Assembly: GCA_024220525.1 (NCBI GenBank)
Contig: JAMYWO010000469.1
Coordinates: 2,557 to 23,977, forward strand
Reading direction: 5' to 3'
DNA from: Cochliopodium minus
Taxonomy: Eukaryota > Discosea > Himatismenida > Cochliopodiidae
DNA length: 21,421 nt
This document shows positions 1 through 9,680 of the stretch, one piece after another. The translations under genes were made by a program, and so were the position numbers. Numbering within the stretch: position 1 is the stretch's first letter; every line of letters begins with the position of its first letter. A model generated the notes under the pieces. The model did no database searches. It was not told where the DNA came from and saw only the letters and a program-made list of their open reading frames with translations.

Positions 1-103
1 TTTTATTTTTTATTTTTTATTTTTTATTTTTATTTTTATTTTTATTTTTATTTTTTATTTTTTATTTTTTATTTTTTATTTTTTTATTTTTTATTTTAAA
101 AAG
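1..103. repeat. T-rich simple repeat in PROPPIN intron
   Basis: Almost pure runs of five to seven T separated by single A. The tract ends in an AAAAAG acceptor directly before the first visible PROPPIN exon, so it reads as the 3' end of an intron whose start lies outside the window. Confidence 0.8.
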
Positions 104-1026
104 TCAAATATTGAATACCAACACGGGAATATCAATGATAAAAATAAATGACCAAACAAACAAAATAGCAACAGTATGTGATAAAGGACAAAACATTAGT
201 ATATGGGAAATTGATAAGTTTCCTCTCTCCAAAGATTTTCCCCTCCTTACCTTTTTCAGAGGTTTTATTCCTTTTTTTATAAATTTAATATAACTTAATA
301 TTTAATATTCTCAATAATTTTATAATGTAGAAAATAAAATGTAAAATATAAAAATATAAAATATAAAATATAAAATATAAAATATAAAATATAAAATATA
401 AAATATAAAATAAATATAAATTATAAAATATAAAATATAAAATATAATAAAATAACTTTATAATTTTTATTTTTATAGGAGAAAAAGTGGCACAAATATT
501 TTCAATGTCATTCAGCTTGGATTCAACTTTATTGGCAGTCACCAGTTCAACAGGAACTCTTCACATTTTTGATGTTTCTTCCGAAAAAGAAAATTCCAAA
601 AACCAAGGATCCTACATCAAATCGTAAAAATTTCATATTTTATATAAATATTATTTGTTGAATATTATTTGTAAATTAAATATATATTTATATTAATATA
701 TAATTAAATATATATTTATATTAATATATAATTCTTATTAATCAAAATTTTTTTTTAAAAGAATCCCATTCATCAGTTACATTCCTATAATAAGCCAACA
801 TACAAAAAAAATGTGGTCATTTGGAAAAATAGATTTAGTGGAACACTTGGGTAAAACTGCAAATTTTAATGATTTGAAGCCCATTTGTGAATTTGGATTC
901 AACAACGAATTGATGGTAGTCTCTTTGGATGGTACCTTTCTCAGGTTCAAGTATGAAATTGTAAATAACAGTTTCAACTTTTCTTTACTTGAAAAGTTTG
1001 ATGTGATGGAGATTTTAAACAAATAA
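104..1026 (+). CDS. PROPPIN (Atg18/WIPI-family) beta-propeller, 3' part
   Basis: C-terminal part of a seven-bladed beta-propeller that binds phosphatidylinositol 3-phosphate and acts in autophagy and endosomal traffic. Exons 104-261, 479-623 and 762-1026 join in frame. The first exon ends in a WD-type blade (KIATVCDKGQNISIWEID). The next begins the blade with EKVAQIFSMSFSLDSTLLAV and TGTLHIFDV, which is strongly WIPI/Atg18-like. The last exon has the family's closing blade (MWSFGKIDL, ICEFG, VVSLDGTFLRFKYE). At the place of the diagnostic F/L-R-R-G lipid-binding motif it reads F-F-R-G across the splice, so one of the two arginines is missing. The 5' end, with the first blades, is outside the window. 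WIPI3/4-type and Atg18-type cannot be separated from this portion. It is convergent with the SBDS gene. Confidence 0.85.
342..447. repeat. AAAATAT 7-bp microsatellite in PROPPIN intron
   Basis: A run of about a dozen near-perfect 7-bp units (AAAATAT) fills most of the intron between the exons ending at 261 and beginning at 479. It is low-complexity intron sequence and no coding is expected. Confidence 0.85.
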
Positions 1027-1180
1027 TAACAAAAAGAAAAATAACAAAATAAAAAAATTCAATTTGTACAGAAAAAATTTTGGAAAAATATTTTATTTTA
1101 GTTTAGTAAAAAAAGTTGTTTTTTTGTTTTTTTTGGAATTTTTAGTTCTTTCGACAGACCCAAATCAGAAGAGGGGAATC

Positions 1181-2270
1181 TCATTTTTTGTTATTTTTCT
1201 TGTTGGTGTTGTTTTTACCATGTTTACTATTGGTAGATGGTGAAGGGGAATTCATATCAGACTCAAATTGAAAATCGCCATTAGTGGATTTTGTAAGAAA
1301 TTGAATTAAAGGATCATATTCTGATGTGGTAAGTGAAACTTTAACAATCCAACTATTGTCCGACCAACTTTCTGATCCCACCGAACAAAAACTTTTCAAG
1401 TTACTTTGAACCTTCCCTAAAAAATTTTTATGATTTCATCAATTTTAATTTTAATTTGAATTTAAATTGATTTTTATTTTAATTTTAAATTTACCAACAT
1501 GAGAATTGGATATAATCAATTTTCCTTCAAAAGCAGCAACCTTTGTTAAAGGTAACTTTAAGACAAGGTCCTTCATGATCAATTTTACTTGATCTTCTGC
1601 TGATTTTTGAATGTCTATCTTTGCTTTAATCGATGTTAATGCACTATCTATTTGTACCACTAATAACAAAAATTAGTATTATAAAAAATGATTTTTGAAA
1701 TTATTTTCACCAGAATAAGGTCTTTTAGATTGAGGATCAACATAATTTTTATTGATGATATTGATTATTGCTTTTCTTTTATTATCCGTTAATTCTTTTC
1801 TATCATTTGTTGTCAATTGAATCTCCCCTATTAAATTGATGTATTGAAAACCAAAAATTATCCTTTTTTTTATCAATTAAAATAAACCTGAAAATGCGAT
1901 TGTTTGTTGAATTGTCTTCAAATCAAAGTTTCCAAAAGATTCTGCCAATTCTTCCTTTGTTGGTCTCTCACCTATTATTTTAAAAGAAGAATGATATCTT
2001 TTATTACCTTCAATTGATTACCTTTCGATGAATTCTTGAATAAATCATCAACATATAAAACTTTTCTCCAATCTTCTTCTTTTTTTCCATCTTCTTTCCA
2101 TTTACTAGTTAAAAATTTATAGGATTTTGATAATTTTAAACTCTCATTAATATTGCATAAATTATTTTTTTTTTAATATAAAGGGATTACTCTACAGAAC
2201 CATGATTAACAAGTAATTCATAGGTTGTTTTTCCCTTTTTCATTTTTATAATCTGCTTTTTGTCTGACAT
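1181..2270 (-). CDS. SBDS: SBDS ribosome maturation factor homolog
   Basis: The SBDS protein helps release the anti-association factor eIF6 from pre-60S ribosomal subunits, together with the GTPase EFL1. Six exons (2191-2270, 2022-2140, 1888-1971, 1711-1827, 1495-1659, 1181-1416) join in one frame to 266 residues. The family signature is NYVDPQSKRPYS, matching human CVNPETKRPYT. Before it lie KGERPTKEELAESFG and SGEIQLT of the first domain, and after it a helix-rich domain resembling human VILIERAMKDI. The protein is slightly longer than human SBDS (250). It lacks the first ten or so residues seen in human, starting directly at the IIKMKKGKTTYEL strand. The section before KGERPTK, where most SBDS carry a tryptophan-containing helix, is divergent (SKWKEDGKKEEDW). 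The C-terminal tail is Ser/Asn/Lys rich. A decayed partial copy lies at about 7627-7840. Confidence 0.85.
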
Positions 2271-2588
2271 GTTTGATGTTTTTTTTATTCAATAATACTT
2301 TAAAATTATTCAATTTTTTTTAAATTTTAATGAATCATTTCAGGAAAAAAAACAGAATTTTAAAGATAACTTCAATTTATGTTAAGGAAAATAAATGGTT
2401 TAAACAACACAATAAAGAAGTCTCTTTAAAAGAAAATCTAAAATTAAAAAGTTATAAAAATCATTTTTGTTTATTTCATAGGTCAGAAATGATAAAATTG
2501 CTCCTTTTTAATTGAAAGTTGGATAGATACCAGAATATAAAAAGTTTTTTTAAATAAATTTATTTTTTGAAAATACTTTTTGTGAAAA
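2271..2588. other. Gap between SBDS start and RapGAP-gene stop; weak small ORF
   Basis: This 318-bp stretch holds the presumed SBDS promoter and 5' UTR and the 3' UTR of the gene beyond. A plus-strand open frame at 2330-2515 (60 codons, Lys/Asn rich) is uninterrupted, but I recognise no family in it. A possible acceptor lies inside it (TTTCATAG near 2481). It may be chance in such AT-rich DNA. Confidence 0.35.
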
Positions 2589-5500
2589 TTAATTTTGTTT
2601 TAGGTTGTTAAGAACCTTTAACTTCAAAAGTCTTTCTGAAAGTGTATCCAAAAGAGCATTGAAGAACTTTGTGCCTAGAAATGAAGATCTTTTGAAAAGT
2701 ATGATAAGATCTTTTTTATTGAAGCACATCAACTCACACTCTTCCAAGCAAACCACTTTGGAAAAGGTGGGGCTACCCAAAAGGCAAGAAATCTCTCCAA
2801 AAAAGGTTCCACTTGAAAGTATTTCGATATCATAAGTTTTATTTTCGTGGGATTTAAATGATTTGCAACTTCCTTTTGTTAGAAAGTAGAGATTATCTTC
2901 ATTTATTCCTTGTTCCAAGATTACCTCATCTTTTTGGAAAGATTGTGTAATCGAATAGGAAGAAATTAGTTTCCAAGAGTAGAGATCAAGACCAAAATTA
3001 TTCTGATTGAGTTGACTGGAGGGAGAAGAAAAAAGATGATTTTGTTTAGGAGAGGAAGATGGAGAGAATGGATTTCGAGGAGAAGAAGATGGAGAGAATG
3101 GATTTCGAGGAGAAGAAGATGGAGAGAATGGATTTCGAGGAGAAGAAGATGGAGAGAATGGATTTCGGGGAGAAGAAGATGGAGAGAATTGATTTTGTAC
3201 AGGAGAAGAAGATGGAGAGAATTGATTTTGTATAGGAGAAGAAGATGGAGAGATTTTATTGAGAGAATTGGAACGACTACGAGATTCGTTGGTGATTCTA
3301 GGAGAATTTTCTGTTTTAGAAGTATACATTCTAATTGATTGAGCTAGAATTTCTAAATTGATCAAATCTCCAAACTTGAAGCAAGATCCTTGGACTGTGT
3401 TTATTTTCATCACGTTGCGCTCTTTGACTGTTTTGATATTTAAAATGTTTTTCATTTCAATGACCTTTTTGATTTCTTTGCGAAAAGTTTTTCCAACGAA
3501 GCAGACGAAATTTTGAGAAACGTATAAGTGGCCTTGTACATTCATCAATTTTTTGAAGTAACAAGTTGAGAAAGAGATCAAAACTTCAGAAGAAGGAACT
3601 TCAAACATTTTGTGGAATTGTATTTCATTTATGCTTTTTCTTGAAACAATGGAGGGTTCTTCAGAGAGAACAAACACTTCGTTTTCTTGGTTTTTCTGCT
3701 CTGAAACTATTTTTTGAGAGAAAGCTCTAATCAACATGGTTACTTTAACGGAAATATCCCGAAAAAATGTGTATCCAATTTTGGGGTTTTTCTCAAAGAA
3801 AGAGTAGAGTTTAGAAATTTCAAAAGAAATGACCTTGGTGTCATGCTCCGCAGCAAAATAAGATAATTGATGTTCATCATTTGAGACATTCAAAAATAGT
3901 CTATCTTGTATATTCTCAATCTCTACTTTATCGTAGACAACCTTTACCACACCACTGGTTACTCTGTAAAACAGATCATCCTTGTGATCACTTATCAGTT
4001 GGTTTTTTCCGTATGTCTTTTTTTCTCCGATTACTTCCAACAGACTCCAGTCTCTCAGAGAAAGAAGTTCGATCCATCCTGCCTTTTCAAATTTGATGAC
4101 TGATCTTGATTTTTTCTTTCTTGTTACTATCTCGAATGATCCTGATCCGTAAATACTGCCTGTGATTTCATTTTCTCCATTTTTTTGGGTGACTTGTTCT
4201 GCAATTTGGCTTAAAAGAATCGATCTTGTTCTCTCTTCTTTTTTACGGAATGCTGGTGCATACATGGCAGCCCTTTCTGAATTTATCACTTTATTTATAA
4301 AAAAGATGAATTAGCTTTGAAAAAGAATTTAAAACATTTAAAAATTACATTTTGTCAAAAGAAACAGAGAAAATTGGCTTCCTTCTTTGTAAACAGGAGG
4401 TTCTTTAAGAAAAGGAGGTATTGTGTTCACTCCGTGTTTTGTATATACAGATAAGTTGTAATAGGTGTCATTTTTCTCGACTTTCTCGATAGTGACGACA
4501 ATAAAGACGTGATTGAAATGAGAAGCGAACATATCCTCTGAAAATTTGAAATTTTTACTTTCACTAAAAACGATAACCACAACGTCATTTCCTGTGTGTT
4601 TCTTTTTGGCGATTCTTTGTTCATCGTTTTTGTCAAAAGGTAACAAAGTGGTTACATGGAACATCACTTCAAAGTTTTGAAAGTTGTTGTAATAGGAGTA
4701 CTCTCCAGTTGAGTCTTCCGTAGTGTTCAATCCTCCTGCGTACTTATCCCATCCTTTTAATCTTACTTTTTGTCCAAGTTGATTCAAAAATTTCTCGAAT
4801 TGTGGGGTTGTTTCATCTAATTATGAAATAAGATTCAGAATCAATAAGAATAACATTTAGAAAAAAAGAATTATACTGTTTGAGAAAATCGAATTTTCAT
4901 CTGTTTGATTTTCTTTTGCATAAATCACCCCAAATTTGTAATGATCTGTATTTTCCAACCTAAATAAATAGAAAAAAATGAATTAATTTAATTAAAAATT
5001 TTTAATCAAATGAATTTACATTTTGTTTTCCATTTCTATCAATTCTTCTCTCATATCGAATTTCAATAATTCCAGTTTGGATACTTGTTGTTTGATTGTG
5101 GAATCTTTTCCGACATTACACTCCATTGGGATGGTGAATACATTAGAAGGATCAAACTTTGTTTCTCTGATAATCATCACCTTTCTCTTTGAACTGATAT
5201 CAAATCCTTTGGTTGGTACGTTTTCTACTACAAGGAATCCTTTCTTTCCATCTTTGAATATGGAAGCATAAAGTGAGTAATCTGTTTAAAAAATTTTGAA
5301 ATAAGATAAAGATGGATATTGAAGATAGATCTTTTTAAATTTTTACCAAGATTTTGAATGTTGTTAAAGATGTGACGCTCATAATCTTGAATGAATTCCA
5401 ATTTTGGTTCAGTTTCAAAAAAATTATCGTCTCTTTGCATTTCTATGATAGGATTTTTGGTGTATCTCAAAGATTTGTTGAGGTATGAGTCTAGAAAATC

Positions 5501-6335
5501 TAGTAATTGCTCATCCTGAACGAACGTAGATTTGCGTCCCTTGGTATCTTCGAATATATTGTCCCAAGAGTACTTATTAAAGAGCAATTGTTGAAGTGAT
5601 TTCAATTTTAGAAGGTTAAATTCGCAGATCATTTTAAATGAATCCATCTCTTCCACATCCCCGAAATTCCTTGGTAGAATCACTTTCAATTGTAACAATA
5701 ATTTTGTTATTTGCAAGGCATGATCTTCAAGGAAAAAGAATTAAAATTTTAAATTAAAAAAAAAATTTTTTAGATAATTTAAAAAAACCTTTAGTATCAA
5801 ATGAAAGAATCTCTTCTATCCAGCTTATCATGTCTCCGAGGTAAAAGCACTTCTATAATTTTTATTTTAAAAAAAAATTTTGAATATAATTTTCCGATAT
5901 GAAATTTCATTGTAAATATATATATTTGAAAAAAACGAAAAAGGAAATATAATATTTCATTTTTTTTTTAAAAAATTTAATTTTAATTTACCTTGAAGAT
6001 TTTGTTTTGATATTCAATGTTGGTGATAATCACACCAAATTGGGAAGTAAAAATCATGCAAAGCTCATTTATTATCCTCCAATTTTCAACATCCTTCTCG
6101 AATTTCTTTTCGAATCTATTATTATGATCTTTTAAAAAAAAAATATGTTAGTTTCAAATTAAAAAAAAAATTTTATTTTTTGACTCTCACCCTCGAGACA
6201 TTTTTTCATCTTCTCTAATTTCTTTGAAGACAATATTTCTTCTAAAAATGATGAGTTGACGGACTTCCACATCCCCATTGTAATTTCAAAGTCTTCGAAT
6301 GTATTTATTAGTTTCAAATTTGGCAGGTTGAACAT
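2589..6335 (-). CDS. RapGAP fused to cNMP-GRAM-cNMP cassette
   Basis: Predicted GTPase-activating protein for a Rap-type GTPase with a built-in sensor module. Eight exons (6191-6335, 5992-6128, 5789-5852, 5347-5724, 5020-5281, 4877-4959, 4349-4816, 2589-4288) keep frame to 1078 residues. Residues 1-330 are an unrecognised helical N-terminus; its last part may be the RapGAP dimerisation region. Residues 330-545 are a RapGAP domain: HYKFGVIYAKENQT, GLNTTEDSTG, MFHVTTLLPF, HTGNDVVVIVF with the catalytic Asn at about 433, and LLTKLINSERAAMYAPAF crossing the last splice. Next come a degenerate cyclic-nucleotide-binding fold (about 585-710), a GRAM domain (about 737-840; VLISFSTCYFKKLMNVQG), a repeated Ser-Pro linker (about 850-945) and a better-kept cNMP fold (about 957-1072; FFGEISCLLGSPTFSKVV). 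The same cNMP-GRAM-cNMP order is known in Dictyostelium GbpC/GbpD behind a RasGEF. The phosphate-cassette arginine is absent, so ligand binding is uncertain. Confidence 0.88.
3049..3254. repeat. 30/33-bp coding minisatellite (Ser-Pro linker)
   Basis: Four 30-bp units followed by two 33-bp units and a partial one, nearly identical. On the minus strand they encode RNPFSPSSSP decapeptides and, at the N-terminal side, IQNQF/VQNQF-SPSSSP variants. They lie in the linker between the GRAM domain and the second cNMP fold. Each unit supplies Ser-Pro sites that could be phosphorylated by proline-directed kinases (inference). Confidence 0.92.
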
Positions 6336-6594
6336 TTTGTAATTCCTTAATTTTGATTTTTTTTTTTTTTTAATTTGAAATTAAGAAAAATAATTTAGTT
6401 TTGATTGAATAAAATTCTATTGAAATTTTATCAAAGATTAAATTTCTTTATTATTATTATTCATGTAGACATAGCAAAATTAAATAATTATTAATTTTAA
6501 TAAAATTCCTCATTTCTCAAAAATAATAAAAAAGAAAATACAAAAGAAAAAGAAATTTAACAAAAATTCTTTTCATTAATTTCCCAATGCTTCA

Positions 6595-6820
6595 ACAAAA
6601 AATTAAATGGGTTTTTGTCAAAATCAATAATCCAAAATAGATATTTTATTCCTCAAGAATCTTTCAATAATAAAGGATCAATTATGGTTGAAATATAATT
6701 TCATAATTTCGACTTTCATAAGATTATAATGAATAGAATTCTAAATGAGTTTATATTATTTCATAAAATTCTCTTTCTATTTTTATTTTGAATTAGTCCA
6801 AAATTAATTACATAAGGGGA
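6595..6820. repeat. Direct repeat, copy 1 (226 bp)
   Basis: Identical to 7006-7231 over the first 211 bases by eye, then four mismatches before both end in GGGGA. The copies are 411 bp apart. Weaker similarity may extend upstream (AATAATAAAAAA near 6522 and 6989). No frame or known element is recognisable in it. Confidence 0.93.
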
Positions 6821-6838
6821 AATTTTTTTTTCTTTTTT

Positions 6839-6868
6839 AATATGTGTCTGGACCTCCAGACACATATT
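6839..6868. repeat. Perfect inverted repeat, 14-bp arms
   Basis: Arms 6839-6852 and 6855-6868 are exact reverse complements (core GTGTCTGGA / TCCAGACAC) around a 2-bp CC centre. The dyad is G/C-richer than its surroundings and sits just past direct repeat copy 1, after a T run. It could form a cruciform or RNA hairpin. Its function is unknown. Confidence 0.85.
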
Positions 6869-7005
6869 TTTAACACGATAAAAAAAATCATTCATCTCTA
6901 TATTGGAGATATAACTTCTAATATACAATTGATATTACATACAGTGTATGGTGATTCGCATAATTATGCAAATTATTTTTCCTTATGAATAATAAAAAAC
7001 AAAAT

Positions 7006-7231
7006 ACAAAAAATTAAATGGGTTTTTGTCAAAATCAATAATCCAAAATAGATATTTTATTCCTCAAGAATCTTTCAATAATAAAGGATCAATTATGGTT
7101 GAAATATAATTTCATAATTTCGACTTTCATAAGATTATAATGAATAGAATTCTAAATGAGTTTATATTATTTCATAAAATTCTCTTTCTATTTTTATTTT
7201 GAATTAGTCCAAAATTCATTAGAATAGGGGA
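7006..7231. repeat. Direct repeat, copy 2 (226 bp)
   Basis: Second copy of 6595-6820 in the same orientation. The layout (226-bp repeat, 185-bp spacer, 226-bp repeat) fits an incomplete tandem duplication of a 411-bp unit. A very small element with terminal direct repeats is a less likely reading, because no TG...CA ends or target-site duplication could be seen. Confidence 0.93.
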
Positions 7232-7626
7232 TTAAGGAATTAAAATAAAATTGCAATCATTCGAACCATCTTACTTTTAAAAACGAGGGATTCTTTGTAA
7301 GGATAAATTTTAATCTTTTGTTAGTAATTAAAATTATCATTTGATACATTAATTTGAGAAATAAACAAGATAGAATATAAAGTTAAGAACATATTTTTTT
7401 ATTTTCATTTTCTTAGGTTAAAAATATAATCATTTTTTAATGATTTTTATATCAAATTAAAAGAAATTCTTTCTAAATATGATTTTATTTATTTATACTT
7501 TCCATTAAACGAAAATAAATGGAGAAAAAGGTTTATTTTAAGAATTTGAGAGTTTAGAAATATAATATGCAGTTAACTTATAAATTCAAAAACAAGGGTT
7601 TGGAAGATTGTTGAGGAAAATAATTT

Positions 7627-7840
7627 TTACCAGAATATGAGGATCACCATAATTTTTTTTACTTCCTTTTATCTTTGAATATGATAGTTTGAATTTTCTA
7701 AAAATCAGATATTTTTAATAAGAATGATATCTTTTATACCTTAATTCAATTATTACCTTTCGATGAATTTTTTGATCAATATATAATACCTTCCCTTTCC
7801 ATTTGCTATATAATTTAATTATATTTTGATGTTTTATGTG
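7627..7840 (-). pseudogene. Relic of SBDS exons 2 and 4
   Basis: Plus-strand bases 7721-7770 closely match 1988-2035 of the SBDS gene, covering intron 2, its splice donor and the start of exon 2. Bases from about 7771 to 7840 continue with weaker match through exon 2: on the minus strand SKWKGKVLYIDQ compares with SKWKEDG...KVLYVDD. Bases 7630-7660 resemble the exon-4 end near 1709-1750. The segment between (about 1790-1975) is missing and small gaps are frequent. Because intron sequence is retained, this is a DNA-level copy, not a processed transcript. It carries no complete SBDS frame. Confidence 0.7.
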
Positions 7841-8120
7841 ATTTATTTGATTGATATCGGGTGCAAATATATCTATAATTGATAAAGAATCCAAATTATA
7901 TCCAATAAATGAAAAATAAACCATGACAATTTTTTTTATTTTTTTGAAAAAAGTGTAATGTAAAATAAAGACTAGGATTAGCAATTCATTCAATATTTTA
8001 CCAGACAATCATAGACAAAATATTGATATAAACTCATTATCAAAGAAAAAATCTTTATGGTTAAAAATTTTATAAAATAAATAAAAAAAAAATAAAAAAA
8101 AATTTATTTATACTCAACCA

Positions 8121-9563
8121 ATGGCAGATAAAATAAAAGATGAAAAGGGTATGAAACTATAATTGAAGATTATATTTCTTATTTTACATATAAATCAAAA
8201 AAAGGATTCAAGAAATATCTTGATGACAGTTTTAAGAAACAAGATGTTTCTGCACTCAAAGAATTTGTCACCACTATCAAAAAATCTGAAATATCTATTT
8301 CAGTTATAAGAAATACTCTCATTCATTTTGGAATTAAATTACAAGAAAAAAATTTGGGAAAACCAGAAGCATTTTGTGAATTTTGTGAATTTGCTATTTC
8401 TGAATTGAAGGATAAAGGTATAAATAATGAAATATAAATTTTTTTTTTTACCATTTATAAAATTTTATAAACTCAATAAATTTATAAATTTTAAATTAGC
8501 TGTAACATATGCTGATCAAGTTGCAACCATCAGAGAAACATTGGCTGAAGTATATGAAGCAAATAAACAATGGAAAGAAGCAGCAAAATCTCTCGAAGGA
8601 ATTTCTCTCGATAAAAATCAAAGGTATTAATTATCTTTCTTCCTAATACAAATAAATTTAATTGTATTTCAAAAAAGAACAATTACCTCCCATTATGAAT
8701 GTTCCATTTTGGTAAGAATTGCTTTCGATTATTTACAAGAAGACATGTCATACAAGGCAAAGCCATTCATTGAAAAAGCTGCTGTATGTATTAAAGATGA
8801 AGAAGTAAAGAAAGATAGAAACTTAATTCTCAAATATAGAGTAAGAATTTCCTTAATTTACCTTTTTCACAAAGATTAATGAATATATTTTGTTAAATAT
8901 AAATATGTGAAACATTAAAAATTTTTTTAATAGTCTTGTGCAGCTCAAATTGCAGATTTGAACAGAAATTTCATGGATGCAGCTTATAAATATTATGAAC
9001 TTTCTTCTTTGGTCACTGGAGAACAAGCAACTGATGCATTGGCATATGCAATCATTTGTGCTATTTTGGCACCTGCAGGTCCTCAAAGATCTCGTATTTT
9101 GGGATTGCTTTACAAAGATGAAAGAAGTTCCAAATTGGAAAGCATCCTTTACACCATGCTTCAAAAAATGTATTTTGGAAGAATCATTGCAAAAACTGAT
9201 GAAGATAATTTTGCAAATGAACTCCAAGATCATCAAAAAGCAAAAACAAATGAAGGAACTGTATTGTCTCGTGCAGTCATCCAACATAACATTTTATCTG
9301 CTTCCAAACTTTATAATAACATCTCCTTTGACGAATTGGGTTCTTTGCTCGGTATCTCCCCTGAAAGAGGTGAAGAAATTGCTTCTCTCATGATCATCGA
9401 AGGTCGTTTGAATGGTACTTTGGATCAAATTAAGGGTGTCATCAACTTTGTTAGTAATGTTTCTGATCTCAACATTTGGGATTCCCATATTACCTCTGCT
9501 TGTGATTCAGTTAATAATATTTTGGATGTCATCAGCTCAAAATATCCAAAATTTATCAAATAA
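8121..9563 (+). CDS. CSN4: COP9 signalosome complex subunit 4
   Basis: CSN4 is a PCI-domain scaffold subunit of the COP9 signalosome, which removes Nedd8 from cullin-RING ubiquitin ligases. Five exons (8121-8148, 8205-8417, 8500-8623, 8678-8840, 8934-9563) join to 385 residues, against about 406 in human. The N-terminal half is helical-repeat sequence ([18 protein letters not shown]). The C-terminal half carries the highly conserved stretches [21 protein letters not shown]-like [37 protein letters not shown] and the winged-helix end [16 protein letters not shown]. The C-terminus stops at PKFIK, about 20 residues before the human end. The ATG at 8121 gives the only short first exon that preserves frame. 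Introns are 54-93 nt. The gene converges on the VKOR gene, with 117 bp between stops. Confidence 0.95.
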
Positions 9564-9680
9564 AAACGCTCCAAATTGATTCATAATATTTTTTTATAAA
9601 AACAGTTTTGATTTGATCATTAAAAATCTTTCTTATAATTCATTTTGTCTATTACAAAATATATTTTTTTAATAAATAAC

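Larger units (their letters stand above)
6336..8120. other. Long intergenic region between RapGAP and CSN4 genes
   Basis: About 1.8 kb without an intact gene, flanked by the start codons of two divergently transcribed genes. It holds a duplicated 226-bp segment, an inverted repeat and a relic of the SBDS gene, listed separately. The rest (for example 7240-7620 and 7860-8120) is AT-rich with no open frame or motif that I recognise. Promoters for both flanking genes must lie at its ends. Confidence 0.7.

Noticed and set aside
285-542. Minus-strand Tyr/Phe/Ile repeat frame
   Set aside because: Translation of the AAAATAT microsatellite in an intron.
3012-3338. Arg/Trp-rich plus-strand open frame of 108 codons
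   Set aside because: It is the antisense reading of the Ser-Pro minisatellite of the RapGAP gene; its repetitiveness comes from that repeat.
6595-7231. Miniature LTR-type element bounded by the direct repeats
   Set aside because: No TG...CA termini, primer-binding site, polypurine tract or target-site duplication is visible; incomplete tandem duplication is simpler.
7715-8008. 97-codon minus-strand frame that at first looked kinase-like (INHIKHQNIIKLY)
   Set aside because: DNA comparison shows that part of it is the SBDS relic. The kinase-like words are short, and no other kinase motif is nearby.
8853-9287. 144-codon minus-strand frame rich in Cys/Phe
   Set aside because: Antisense of the CSN4 last exon, whose plus-strand reading is clearly conserved.
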